This document shows positions 1 to 9,032 of a stretch of 64,000 nucleotides of DNA, one piece after another. The notes under the pieces are model-generated. The model saw only the letters and a program-made list of their open reading frames with translations. It had not been told where the DNA came from and did no database searches. A program made the position numbers and the translations under genes. Origin of the DNA: Candidatus Krumholzibacteriota bacterium. GTDB lineage: Bacteria; Krumholzibacteriota; Krumholzibacteriia; LZORAL124-64-63. The stretch spans positions 108,851 to 172,850 of the forward strand of contig JAJRZA010000036.1 in assembly GCA_024275485.1 (NCBI GenBank), read 5' to 3'. Position 1 is the first letter of the stretch. Each line of letters opens with the position of its first letter.

Positions 1-1449
1 ATATCTTGAAAACAAAATTCCGTTGTATGTTGCTTCATCCTTCTTCGGTCTGGCCATCTTCTTCCATTTGTCTGCTGTCTTTTGTTTGCCTGCCCTTATC
101 CATATTTTGTTTGTTGATTCCCGCCAGCGAAAATGGAGCCGTTTCCCGGCAGCAATCCTGCCACCATTGTTGCTGTTTGGGATGAGTATCTTCATCCACC
201 TTCAGAGCGGTTACTCCACACAGTGGTTTCAACACGATTTTCTCGAAAATGGGAATCTTGACCAAATGTTGATTCCGTTTGGCGGAGAACGCGGATTCTT
301 TTCTTTGGCCAATCTTATCAACCAATGGAATTTGCTGCTGATAATTGCCCCGGTCGCTTCTCTGGTTGTTTTGTTGCGAATAAAAAGTATCCTTGCCCGC
401 AGACGTGAATCCAGTCTTCAATTTCTTCTTGTCCATCTCATTACAATTGGCATGATCGGCTTGGTGCTTGACCGAAAATTGGGCTTTGCAAGAGACTGGG
501 ATCTCCTTGTCGCCCACTCGGCAAGCCTTTACCTGGTTGCCGCAATAGTTATATCCGCCCCAAAAATATTCCCGGGCAAGGCTCTCTCCCTTGCCATTAC
601 CACATCTTTTTTTCTCACTATCCCCTGGGTTGTCCTGCAAAATTCGGAAATATTTTCCCTAACTCGATTTACCGATGTCGCCAAAGGGTTTCCGACCCCT
701 GCCCGAGCCCACGCATTTGAAGAACTCGGGCAGTATTTCAGGGAAAAGGAAACCTTCGGAAAGCTCTGTCAATGTATGATCAATGCATTTTGGCAGACCC
801 TTCCCACTATCGGTACTATGCTTTGGCCGGAGCAGCCAATTCCCTTATTGCTCGTGATTCAGAACCCGACAGCCCGGAAAGAGACGCCTTCATTGTCGAA
901 GCCCAGGCCAATTTCGAGGAGGCTTTGCGCAGGAATCCGTCAGATATTTCCACAAGGAAAAATCTCGGAAAACTATTGCTACTGGTTGGAAAACCCCAAC
1001 AGGCAAGAATCCATTTTAGTGAGATATTAAAAATCAAACCAGCCGATCAAAAGGCCTGGGAGCTTCTCGGAAGTTGCTATGCCAAGTCTGGTGATCATCA
1101 AAATGCTGTCAACGCATTTCGCCGGGCACTGTCCATCAAGGCAAGTCCATCAACAATGGGGCAATTGGCTTTTTCCCTTTTTGAAATGAAAAATTTCCCG
1201 GAGGCCCGGAACGTTCTGAGATCCTATTTGTAATTTCATCCCGGCGATGATCGCTTGCGCGCAATGCTTGCCTATTGTTCGCTAAATTTAATGGAACAGG
1301 ATCTTGAAGCTCACCGAAAACCGGATGTAGCAAGTTTTTCGGAAGCGCGAGCCTTGATTGGTGGTCTTTTGGAAAAAAGCCCCGATAGTTTGGCATACCA
1401 AGCCATGAATACTCGACTTGTGGCAATCGGCCATTCTTTTCAACAGTAG
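1..1449 (+). pseudogene. Decayed membrane protein with C-terminal TPR repeats (5' end outside window)
   Basis: The reading frame is already open at the window edge, so the true start lies upstream. The first part (to about 760) encodes several hydrophobic segments resembling the membrane part of large glycosyltransferase-like proteins found in FCB-type bacteria. Near 740-770 the coding signal jumps to another frame in an A-rich stretch; the new frame reads cleanly into TPR helices (for example RKNLGKLLLLVGKPQQARIHF). That frame hits TAA at 1231-1233 and then continues as plausible sequence (FHPGDDRLRAMLAY) to a TAG at 1447-1449. One frameshift plus one nonsense codon suggest a pseudogene or local sequence errors. 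The specific function cannot be named; the TPR assignment is good, the glycosyltransferase idea weak. Confidence 0.6.
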
Positions 1450-1503
1450 AAGTAAACGCCCATCGTCCCCAGAAAAACCCCCAGCGAAGGAGAATTCATT
1501 GTC

Positions 1504-1728
1504 ATGAGCAACCCGCAAGCCAACAACCCTCTTCACGGCAAGACTCTCGAACACATAGTCAAGAGTTTGGTCGATTACTACGGTTGGGATGGCTTGGGCT
1601 GGCGCGTCGAAATCCGCTGTTTCACCCATGACCCATCCCTGAAATCAAGCTTGAAGTTCTTGCGCAAGACACCCTGGGCGAGGAAAAAGGTTGAAGACCT
1701 GTACCTCTTTACCTTCAGGCAGGATTAG
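1504..1728 (+). CDS. VF530/DUF2132 family small DNA-binding-like protein
   Basis: This 74-residue protein matches the VF530 (DUF2132) family almost end to end. It has the family's [13 protein letters not shown] opening, a [16 protein letters not shown] centre and the [16 protein letters not shown] block. The family is small, basic and usually a single domain; a Vibrio fischeri member was studied structurally and proposed to bind DNA, but its cellular role is not established. An AAGGAG-type site lies about a dozen bases before the ATG. It ends two bases from the convergent Rho-like gene, so the two share essentially no terminator space. Confidence 0.85.
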   Translation: MSNPQANNPLHGKTLEHIVKSLVDYYGWDGLGWRVEIRCFTHDPSLKSSLKFLRKTPWARKKVEDLYLFTFRQD

Positions 1729-1729
1729 C

Positions 1730-2836
1730 TCATTCCCCCTTCACATGCATGGATTTCAACAAATCATCATTGGTCGCATGTTTTTCCAACAGCCTCAACA
1801 AGCCGGCCATGGCCTGCTGCGGGGCAGCCTTGGCCGCCCCTCGCCGCAGCAAATTCAAAGCCTCATAATCCTCTTCACTGTACAACAATTCATCCCGCCG
1901 AGTACCACTTAGACGCAGGTCCAGAGCAGGAAATATTCGCTGCTCGGCCAAACGCCGGTCCAGCACCAACTCCATGTTTCCGGTACCCTTGAACTCTTCA
2001 AAAATGAGATCATCCATGCGGGATCCAGTTTCCACCAGGGCAGTGGCAACCACCGTAACCGAACCGGCTCCTTCAACATTGCGGGCCAGTCCGAAAAACC
2101 GACGAGGAACTTCCATGGCCCGGGAATCCAATCCACCGGAAAGGGTCCGGCCAGAACCGATCACCTGTTGGTTGAAAGCGCGCCCCATGCTGGTCAGGCT
2201 GTCAACAAGGATGACGACATGGTGTCCACATTCCAATTCGCAACGGACCTGGGCCAGACAGAGTTCCACCAGACGAACATGGGTAGCTGCGTCCTGATCG
2301 CTGCTGCTGGCCAGAACTTCGGCTTGTACCCGCCGGCGAAAGTGGGTCACCTCTTCGGGACGTTCGTCCACCAGTAAAATCACGAGGCGGATTTCGGAAT
2401 CATCGGCGGCGATGGCCACGGCCAACTCTTCGAGCAGCTGGGTCTTGCCGGTTTTCGGCGCGGCCACAATCAGCCCCCGAGTGCCGCGGGCAATCGGGGC
2501 CACAAGATCCACCAGACGCATGGACGGGTTGCCTGCGCGACCCAGTTTGAACCGTCCTTCGGGGTTGATGACCACCAGGTCGGCAAACGGTGTGCGATTC
2601 CTGAAATCTAATGGATTCAAACCGCAGATTGTTGAAACACCTTTGAGCTGAGGACCCTTTTTCCCTTTGCCCACAGACCCACAGACAGTCGCTCCGGCCA
2701 CCAACCGGTGTTCATTGACCAGAGCCTGTGGAACAAAAGGATCATCCGACGTAGGTTTGAAAGACATTGCAGGGTTGCGCAGAAAGCCACCACCGCGGGG
2801 CAAGGATTCGAACACACCGGAGAAATTGGTCGTCAT
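1730..2836 (-). CDS. rho: Short Rho-type transcription termination factor paralogue
   Basis: The 368-residue product covers the RNA-binding cold-shock domain and the hexameric helicase/ATPase core of Rho. Visible are a Walker A-like APKTGKTQ (about 126-133), the catalytic-glutamate region DERPEEVTH (158-165), Q-loop GSGRTLSGG (227-235), R-loop VPRRFFGLARN (243-253) and EEFKGTGNMEL. It begins directly at the cold-shock domain and lacks the N-terminal helical domain of the 419-residue E. coli protein. RNP1 reads GGGFLR where the usual first aromatic is missing, and the Q- and R-loop lysines are both arginine. The ATG lies two bases after the stop of the RND pump gene, so it is probably translationally coupled to the metal-efflux operon. 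It could be the only Rho, but position and substitutions suggest a specialised paralogue (inference). Confidence 0.85.
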   Translation of the reverse strand: MTTNFSGVFESLPRGGGFLRNPAMSFKPTSDDPFVPQALVNEHRLVAGATVCGSVGKGKKGPQLKGVSTICGLNPLDFRNRTPFADLVVINPEGRFKLGRAGNPSMRLVDLVAPIARGTRGLIVAAPKTGKTQLLEELAVAIAADDSEIRLVILLVDERPEEVTHFRRRVQAEVLASSSDQDAATHVRLVELCLAQVRCELECGHHVVILVDSLTSMGRAFNQQVIGSGRTLSGGLDSRAMEVPRRFFGLARNVEGAGSVTVVATALVETGSRMDDLIFEEFKGTGNMELVLDRRLAEQRIFPALDLRLSGTRRDELLYSEEDYEALNLLRRGAAKAAPQQAMAGLLRLLEKHATNDDLLKSMHVKGE

Positions 2837-2838
2837 TA

Positions 2839-5800
2839 TTAATCCGTTCGTGGTTCAGATGAGAGGGGCAGTTGGGCGATGCTGGAACTATATCCCAGAA
2901 TCCGGCGACTGACAAACCACTTATACAACGCCGGCAAGACCACCAGAGTAAGGATCGTCGAACTTACCAGGCCTCCAACAACTACCGTGGCCAAGGGTTT
3001 TTGCACCTCGCTGCCGGTGCCGGTGGCAAACAACAGAGGCATCAACCCGAGACCAGTGGTGATGGCGGTCATCAATACGGGGCGCAATCGGCGACAGGCT
3101 CCTTCCACCGAAGCTTCACCTATATCCATGCCTTCGGCCACCAGCTGGTTCATGTAGGTGATCATCACCATGCCATTTTCCAGGGCGATCCCGAACAGGG
3201 CGATGAAACCGATGGAGGCTGGTACCGACAGGTTGATTCCCGTGAGCCACAGGGCCACCACCCCTCCGACGAGAGCCAGTGGAATGTTGATCAGGATCAA
3301 TAGACTGTTACGCACGGAACCGAAGTTTCCGAACAGCAGAATGAACAGGAACAACATGACAATTGGCACCACAAAGGCCATGCGCTTGTTGGCCTCCTGC
3401 TGCAGACGGAACTGCCCGCCCCAGGTGGTCAAATAGCCGGCCGGCAATTGCACCTCCGCGGCGATGGCCTCCTGGGCTTCGGCCACGAACGAACCAATAT
3501 CCCGATCCACCACATTGCACTGAATGGAGATGAAACGCTGGTTGTTCTCCCGGGTGATTTGCCGAGGCCCTACGATCTCCTCGAAAGTTGCCAGCTCGGC
3601 AATGGGAACCATGGTCCCATCCGGTGCGGTAATTATTATCTCCTGAATACTTTCGGAAGAATTGCGAGCTTCGGGGACAAACCGAACCAGAATATCGAAC
3701 TTTTTCATGCCTTCAAAGATCTGCCCTGCAACTTCCCCTCCCACCGCCGCTGTGATCACCGATTGCACATCGGCAACATTCAAGCCATAACGAGCAATGG
3801 CACCGCGATCGATTCTTATCTGCAGTTGCGGTGCGCCTGTGACCTGATCCACCTGGACATCGGCTGCCCCGGGAACCTTCCGGACCACGGCTGCCACCAT
3901 GTCGGCACTGGTTTTGAGAGTTTCCAGATCATTCCCAAAAACCTTCACGGCCAATTCTGCCCGAACACCTTCCATCAGCTCATCCACCGTCATGGCGATG
4001 GGTTGGGTCAAGTTTACCAAAACACCCGGGACATTGCCTATCTCCTGGCGAATCAGATCTTCAATCCCGGCCTGTTCCAGATCAGCGCGCCATTGGTCTT
4101 TTGGATGCAAAAGAACATAGATCTCGGCACTGTTGACCGGGTCGGTATGCGCTCCAACCTCCCCACGACCGATGCGACTGACAACCTCCCGCACTTCGGG
4201 CATTCCCATCAGGCGGCGTTCAACTATTGTAGAAATCTTTTCACTTTCGGTCAGGGCGATGGACGGAGCCATGGTCAGCCGAACCACTATGGTTCCCTCC
4301 TGCAACCGAGGCGTGAACTCGGAACCAAGCATTGGGGCAATGAACACCCCTATGGCCAGCATCACCACGGCGACCAGGACGGCCAACCAACGGTTGTTCA
4401 CGAAGAACCGAGCCACTGGTCGATAAGTAATCAACAGCCAACGAACAACACCTGTCTCTCCTTCCTGACTCTTACCGGAAGGCTTTTTCATGAAAATCAA
4501 GCTCAGCATTGGAGCAATGCCTAGGGCAAAAATCAATGACCCAAGCATGCCCAGGGCCACGGTAAATGCTAGCGGCCTAAACGTTTTCCCTTCAACTCCC
4601 TGAAGTGTGAACAGTGGCACAAACACCAGAATAATAATTCCTATGGCAAACAAGATCGGTCGAGCCACTTCCTTGCAGGCTTCGGCAACCACCTTGGTTT
4701 TCGACTGCGATGAATCACTCCTCTTCAAATGCTGATCAACATTTTCAACCATGACAATGGTGCCATCGACCAGCATGCCAATGGCAATGGCAAGCCCTCC
4801 GAGGGACATCAGGTTCGCCGACATACCCAAACGTCCCATCATCAGGAAGGCAAACATCACGGAAAAGGGCACCGAAAGGGCAACCACCAGGCTGGGACGA
4901 AACCCACCCATGAATACCAACAGGACCAGGGCTACCAGGAGAATTCCCTGCATCAAGGCGTTGGTTACGGTTTTTACCGCAGCCTGGACCAGGGTTTTTT
5001 GTTCGTAATAGGGGACGATAAGCAGACCTTCGGGAAGAATACCGTTGATCTCCGCCATCTTCTCTTCCACCCGGGCGATAACTTCACTGCTGTTGGTTCC
5101 AAAGAGCTTGATCACCTGGCCGGCAACCACCTCACCTGTCCCGTTGCGCGACTGCATGCCTCGACGAACTGCACCCCCAACCTTGACCTCGGCCACGTCA
5201 CCCAGATAGATGGGACGGCTGTCATTCGTGCGCACAACGATATTGCGCAGATCATCCATGTTGCGGGCCAATCCCACTGAACGGACCACGAACTCCTCTG
5301 AATTTTTCTCAATAAACTGGGCACCCACATTCAGATTGTTGGCCCGGACACGTTCGATCAATTCGGAAAGGGTCACCCCATACCGCAGCAGTTGCTCCGG
5401 TTGCACCTCTATGTGAAATTGTTTTTCAAATCCACCGATGCCAAGGACTTCGGTCACTCCGGGGACCGTCTGCAAGTTGAACTTGATCAGCCAATCCTGA
5501 ATAGATCGCAGTTCTTCCAGAGAGTATTTGCCAGTGGTATCTTCAAGATAGTAAAACAGGACCAGCCCCATCCCCGTGCTGATTGGGCCCATGGCGGGAT
5601 CCCCAAATCCTTCGGGGATTTGTTCCCGCGCCTCTTGAAGGCGTTCACCCACAAGTTGACGAGCAAAATAAATATCCATTCCATCTTCGAAATAAATATT
5701 CACCACGCTCAAACCGAAATTTGAAACCGAGCGGACCTTGACCACCCGAGGCAATCCGGTCATGGCCGCCTCGACCGGATAGGTCACATATTTTTCAATT

Positions 5801-5979
5801 TCCTCGGGAGCCAACCCGCTGGTGACCGTGAAAACCTGCACCAGGTTGGGTGAAACATCCGGAAATGCATCTACGGGCAACTTTGTGTAGGAAAAATACC
5901 CCGCACCCATGGCAACCAATGCGGCCACCACTATCAACAGGCGGTTGCGCAAACCGAAATCAATAATTCCATTCAACAT
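2839..5979 (-). CDS. czcA: Heavy-metal efflux RND pump (CzcA/CusA family)
   Basis: This 1046-residue inner-membrane, proton-driven pump has the RND layout: one N-terminal helix, a large periplasmic loop, six helices, a second loop and five helices. TM4 carries AIAIGMLVDGTIVMVEN with the proton-relay Asp and Glu. The HME-RND signature LPVDAFPDVSP follows TM1. TM4 resembles the CusA form (AIAIG..VD), but the methionine triad of CusA is not all visible: the second periplasmic half reads PIAMTVDELMEGVRAELAV, closer to CzcA. Metal specificity (Cu/Ag against Zn/Co/Cd) is therefore undecided. AGGAGG precedes the ATG. It sits third in the outer-membrane factor, adaptor and pump series and is followed within two bases by the Rho paralogue. 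Confidence 0.93.
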   Translation of the reverse strand: MLNGIIDFGLRNRLLIVVAALVAMGAGYFSYTKLPVDAFPDVSPNLVQVFTVTSGLAPEEIEKYVTYPVEAAMTGLPRVVKVRSVSNFGLSVVNIYFEDGMDIYFARQLVGERLQEAREQIPEGFGDPAMGPISTGMGLVLFYYLEDTTGKYSLEELRSIQDWLIKFNLQTVPGVTEVLGIGGFEKQFHIEVQPEQLLRYGVTLSELIERVRANNLNVGAQFIEKNSEEFVVRSVGLARNMDDLRNIVVRTNDSRPIYLGDVAEVKVGGAVRRGMQSRNGTGEVVAGQVIKLFGTNSSEVIARVEEKMAEINGILPEGLLIVPYYEQKTLVQAAVKTVTNALMQGILLVALVLLVFMGGFRPSLVVALSVPFSVMFAFLMMGRLGMSANLMSLGGLAIAIGMLVDGTIVMVENVDQHLKRSDSSQSKTKVVAEACKEVARPILFAIGIIILVFVPLFTLQGVEGKTFRPLAFTVALGMLGSLIFALGIAPMLSLIFMKKPSGKSQEGETGVVRWLLITYRPVARFFVNNRWLAVLVAVVMLAIGVFIAPMLGSEFTPRLQEGTIVVRLTMAPSIALTESEKISTIVERRLMGMPEVREVVSRIGRGEVGAHTDPVNSAEIYVLLHPKDQWRADLEQAGIEDLIRQEIGNVPGVLVNLTQPIAMTVDELMEGVRAELAVKVFGNDLETLKTSADMVAAVVRKVPGAADVQVDQVTGAPQLQIRIDRGAIARYGLNVADVQSVITAAVGGEVAGQIFEGMKKFDILVRFVPEARNSSESIQEIIITAPDGTMVPIAELATFEEIVGPRQITRENNQRFISIQCNVVDRDIGSFVAEAQEAIAAEVQLPAGYLTTWGGQFRLQQEANKRMAFVVPIVMLFLFILLFGNFGSVRNSLLILINIPLALVGGVVALWLTGINLSVPASIGFIALFGIALENGMVMITYMNQLVAEGMDIGEASVEGACRRLRPVLMTAITTGLGLMPLLFATGTGSEVQKPLATVVVGGLVSSTILTLVVLPALYKWFVSRRILGYSSSIAQLPLSSEPRTD

Positions 5980-5991
5980 GACAACCTCCTT

Positions 5992-6963
5992 TTAGTGTCC
6001 GTGTCCATCGCCGAACGAGCTTTTCCCCAACTCGGCTTTTATGGTGAAACCTCCACTGGAAACATAACGAGTCCCAACAGCCAACCCCGACAAGATTTCC
6101 ACCTGACCCTGTCCTGTGTGGCCAATCTCAACTGTTTGAGGAACAAAGCCTTCGTGAGTTTCCACGAAAACAACGTCCTCACCCTCGTAAGATTGAATTG
6201 CCGAGCTGGGAACCGAAATTCGGGCAGAATAATAGCCAACAGTCACCGAGCCGGCGACAAACATTCCCGGTCGCCAGTAGCCTTCCTTGTTATCCAGCAC
6301 CAACCTTGCAGTGGCAGTTCGAGTTTTTTCATCCACCACCGGAGCAACATAACTGATTGTTCCCACATCCGAATTTCTTCCTGAACCCGAACGGACCGTC
6401 ACTCTGTTGCCAACCTTGATGAAATCGAGATCGCGCTGGTACACCGTCAGATCGATCCAGACATCACTCAGGTCCGCAATCACAAAGCTTTCACTCTCAC
6501 GGGAAACAGCTTCTCCGATAGTAAGATGCCTACCGATCACTGTACCGCCAATGATGGTTTTGATTTCGTAGGGGGTTAAACTATCGTTGCTTTCCACCAC
6601 CGCCAAAACCTGATCTTCAAGCACCATATCGCCCTCTGAAACCAACACCTGGGTGACGATACCCGCATACCGGGGCCCGATGTGAGCCAAGCGGTTTTCG
6701 TTCACCACGACTTCCCCGGGAAGTTTTCGAATTTTCACAATTCCACCCGGACCAGCCACTTGCACTTCGATGTTGAACTCATCCAACTCGGCAGAACTGA
6801 GCTGGACAATTTCTGCCCTATTCTCCTGACCATGTCCTTCTTCACTATGTCCTTCTTCACTATGTCCTTCTTCACCATGTCCTTCTTCTGCCAGGACCAC
6901 TGACCCTGTGATCAGAAACAACAAAAGGGACCACAGCCCCAAGTTCTTTTTGATGCTATTCAT
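5992..6963 (-). CDS. Periplasmic adaptor (membrane fusion) protein of metal efflux system, His-rich N-terminus
   Basis: This is the adaptor linking the RND pump to the outer-membrane channel. The chosen ATG (6963) gives a clean signal peptide (LWSLLLFLITGSVVLA), has GGAAGG nine bases upstream and overlaps the stop of the preceding gene by eight bases; ATGs at 6969 and 6996 are alternatives. Right after the signal peptide is a Glu/His repeat (EEGHGEEGHSEEGHSEEGH), a likely metal-binding tail made by a 15-bp DNA repeat. Then come barrel-sandwich and beta-barrel segments (RLAHIGPRYAGIVTQVLV; SDVWIDLTVYQRDLDFI) typical of CzcB/CusB. The C-terminus ends GDGHGH. At about 323 residues it is shorter than many CzcB proteins. 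Confidence 0.88.
   Translation of the reverse strand: MNSIKKNLGLWSLLLFLITGSVVLAEEGHGEEGHSEEGHSEEGHGQENRAEIVQLSSAELDEFNIEVQVAGPGGIVKIRKLPGEVVVNENRLAHIGPRYAGIVTQVLVSEGDMVLEDQVLAVVESNDSLTPYEIKTIIGGTVIGRHLTIGEAVSRESESFVIADLSDVWIDLTVYQRDLDFIKVGNRVTVRSGSGRNSDVGTISYVAPVVDEKTRTATARLVLDNKEGYWRPGMFVAGSVTVGYYSARISVPSSAIQSYEGEDVVFVETHEGFVPQTVEIGHTGQGQVEILSGLAVGTRYVSSGGFTIKAELGKSSFGDGHGH
6833..6892 (-). repeat. 15-bp tandem repeat encoding Glu-Glu-Gly-His-Ser units
   Basis: Four consecutive 15-bp units (plus-strand phase tgtccttcttcacta, with small changes in the third and fourth) lie inside the adaptor gene. Read on the minus strand they encode the Glu/His pentapeptide repeat following the signal peptide. 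The high identity between units suggests recent slippage expansion, so the number of His ligands could vary among relatives. Confidence 0.85.
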
Positions 6964-8293
6964 TTCCATCCGCCTTCCGGGAATAAAAAATTTCACTGGA
7001 GCTATCGCCCAGAATTCTTTGGATTACTGCCGTGGCAGATTGGTATTCAGCAAGGGCAAAAACATATTCCCGATGCCAGTCGAACCAGGTTCGACGAACT
7101 TCCAGGACATCCGTCATGTTGAATAAACCCTTGCGATAAGCTTCTTCTGATTGCAACAAACCCTGCTCAGTGGAAGGCAGGATTTCACCCTTTATGGAGG
7201 TGATTTTCAAATGGGTGGTCGACATGATTTGGTATTGATCCAACATCTGTCCCAACAAATCCAGGATCTGGGCCTGGCGTTCATTGTCCAGACGATCCAA
7301 ACCGTATTGGGCAGCCCTTTGTCCGTCCTGGTTCTTGTTGCTGGTGGGCAAGGGGATTGAGATGGTCGCAACCGCTGCAAAATCACCACTGTCACCGTAG
7401 TGCCGCAGTCCGGCCCCGACCGTTAGATCCATCGCCCCTTGGGACTTGGCCACCGCCAGAATTGCCCTGCGCCGACCACTTTCCAGTTCCCACTGCCTGA
7501 GTGCAGGACTTTGTTCCAGCCTTTCCACCAAATCCTGCCAGGATGGAAATTCTGCCAGAGATTCAAGGCTGCCGGTCACCTCGCCAAACGATGGAATGAC
7601 CTCATTCCAAAAACCGGACAACCGAATGCGGGCTGAGTTTTGATCTTGACGAGCTTTTCCAATTTCCAGTTTGGCCATTTGCACTTCCACCAAGGCCCGA
7701 GTCTCTTCCACTCGTGAAATAGCACCTTTGGCGATTTTTTGCCGAACCAATTCCAGATCTTCTTCTGCGAGGCGAGCCAACTCCTGGGCCAATTCCAATT
7801 CTTCATTGGCACGCAAGGCCTCGATGAACGCCACGGTGACCAGAGCCTCCACCCTTCGGCCGGCCAGGTCTGCTGCCTGTTCAACTTTTTTCAACTGCCA
7901 CCCCACAAGGGCAACGGCATGGTCCCTCTTTCCGCCCATTTCATAGGTTTTGGAAAGAGCCAAGGTGTATTCCGCGGCCGAGAAGCCATTGTAATCACCC
8001 GAACCGACGAAATTTTCCACCTCAAAACCCAACTCGGGGTTGAGACCACGCCTGGCCTGCTTGGCCCGAGCCTGGATTTGCAGCTGGGCAGCAGAGAATC
8101 CCAGGAGCTCCGGATTATAGCTACGCGCCAATTCAATGGCTTTCGGCAAGGTAATTTCCTGCCCCTGTAAGTCCGGAGGCTGGGGGATTTCATTGCTCCC
8201 AAATGCCAAACCCGAAGGCAGGATTGCCAGGATCAACAAAGGCAAAACTCTGGCGGACAAACCTTTTCCAGGTATCTCTGTTCTGTTTTTCAT
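6956..8293 (-). CDS. Outer-membrane efflux channel (TolC/CzcC family)
   Basis: This 445-residue protein has a signal peptide (VLPLLILAILPSGLAFG) and two repeats of long amphipathic helices typical of the OEP fold. Examples are ITLPKAIELARSYNPELL near the start and EEAYRKGLFNMTDVLEVRRT near the end, the usual position of the second repeat. It should form the trimeric channel that docks on the adaptor and RND pump, completing a tripartite metal exporter. GAGG lies about seven bases before the ATG. Its stop overlaps the adaptor start. It follows the small Cys/His protein by about 105 bases in the same direction, so one transcript probably covers 8746 to 1730. Confidence 0.9.
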   Translation of the reverse strand: MKNRTEIPGKGLSARVLPLLILAILPSGLAFGSNEIPQPPDLQGQEITLPKAIELARSYNPELLGFSAAQLQIQARAKQARRGLNPELGFEVENFVGSGDYNGFSAAEYTLALSKTYEMGGKRDHAVALVGWQLKKVEQAADLAGRRVEALVTVAFIEALRANEELELAQELARLAEEDLELVRQKIAKGAISRVEETRALVEVQMAKLEIGKARQDQNSARIRLSGFWNEVIPSFGEVTGSLESLAEFPSWQDLVERLEQSPALRQWELESGRRRAILAVAKSQGAMDLTVGAGLRHYGDSGDFAAVATISIPLPTSNKNQDGQRAAQYGLDRLDNERQAQILDLLGQMLDQYQIMSTTHLKITSIKGEILPSTEQGLLQSEEAYRKGLFNMTDVLEVRRTWFDWHREYVFALAEYQSATAVIQRILGDSSSEIFYSRKADGNE

Positions 8294-8398
8294 ATTAAAC
8301 CCTCAGTAGGATTGCATGGAATTGACACGCCCATCAAACATCAAGGGCTGAAAAGCCCTCAGTCAACAGGTCCAAAAAATCAGCGGGAAGGAGGCGAA

Positions 8399-8746
8399 TC
8401 AGCAGATCAACGGTAGTGTGCGGGTGCAGATAATAGTTTCAGGCAAGCTGTCATCCAAGACAACAATCGGCCTGAGTCTATCCAGGGATGTAAAGGACAA
8501 ATACCTGCTGGGATTGTCCCATTCGATCATAAAATGGTACTGGTCAACGTTGGCTGTGCTTTCATCCCTGATGTTCATTTGTAAAAGAATAACCTGGCAG
8601 GGGTCAGCCTCACAGGAAACTTCGTGATGGCAATCAGGGCCATCATCATCCAGGCAAGCATGAACCACCATTCCCAGTCCACAGAAGAACGGGGCTATCA
8701 GGAGGGTCCAGAGTGCAACAGCGATGGCAACCTTACTCGTTAGCAT
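8399..8746 (-). CDS. Small exported Cys/His-rich protein at head of metal-efflux operon
   Basis: The 115-residue product has a hydrophobic N-terminus (VAIAVALWTLLIAPFFCGLG) resembling a signal peptide or anchor. It is followed by an acidic Cys/His cluster, CLDDDGPDCHHEVSCEADPC, and a C-terminus with two more cysteines (ICTRTLPLIC). I do not recognise the family. Its place as the first gene of a metal-efflux operon, and the density of Cys, His and Asp, make a periplasmic metal-binding or metal-delivery role plausible, but this is inference. No good Shine-Dalgarno site lies close to the ATG, and an inverted repeat abuts it, so translation may be leaderless or controlled there. Confidence 0.6.
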   Translation of the reverse strand: MLTSKVAIAVALWTLLIAPFFCGLGMVVHACLDDDGPDCHHEVSCEADPCQVILLQMNIRDESTANVDQYHFMIEWDNPSRYLSFTSLDRLRPIVVLDDSLPETIICTRTLPLIC

Positions 8747-8747
8747 G

Positions 8748-8762
8748 GTATTAAACTAATAC
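8748..8762. promoter_or_regulatory. Inverted repeat next to start of efflux operon (possible operator)
   Basis: GTATTA-AAC-TAATAC, a perfect 6-bp inverted repeat with a 3-base spacer, lies immediately upstream of the ATG at 8746. TTGACG occurs on the minus strand roughly 20-25 bases further upstream. The location fits a repressor site of a metal-responsive operon, but no regulator gene is present in the window. The rest of the 8747-9032 intergenic region shows no other clear structure. Confidence 0.35.
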
Positions 8763-9032
8763 TCCATTGAAATTCGTCAATTCTATTTTGTTGTGCCGCA
8801 GACAATCTTGCTGAACGAAAAACCTACCGGTTATCAACACCATTTGTGCCTGGATACTTTAATTCGTCAAAACTTGAACAGGATTTTCGGCCTGCAACAT
8901 TCTCCACAGCACAACTTAACCTAATTCCAATCAATGACAAATACTGGACGAAGCCCCATATTTGACACTAATCTTCTTCTATCATCCCCTTATCCGGGAT
9001 CAAGGCGTCAATAACCTCATTCGGAGGCCCTC

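Noticed and set aside
3448..4524. Open frame opposite the RND pump gene
   Set aside because: His- and Gln-rich nonsense-type composition and overlap with conserved pump sequence.
8962..8995. Sigma-70 promoter for the nucleoside transporter (TTGACA at 8962)
   Set aside because: No -10 hexamer at 16-18 bases; TATCAT is 12 and TTATCC 22 bases away.
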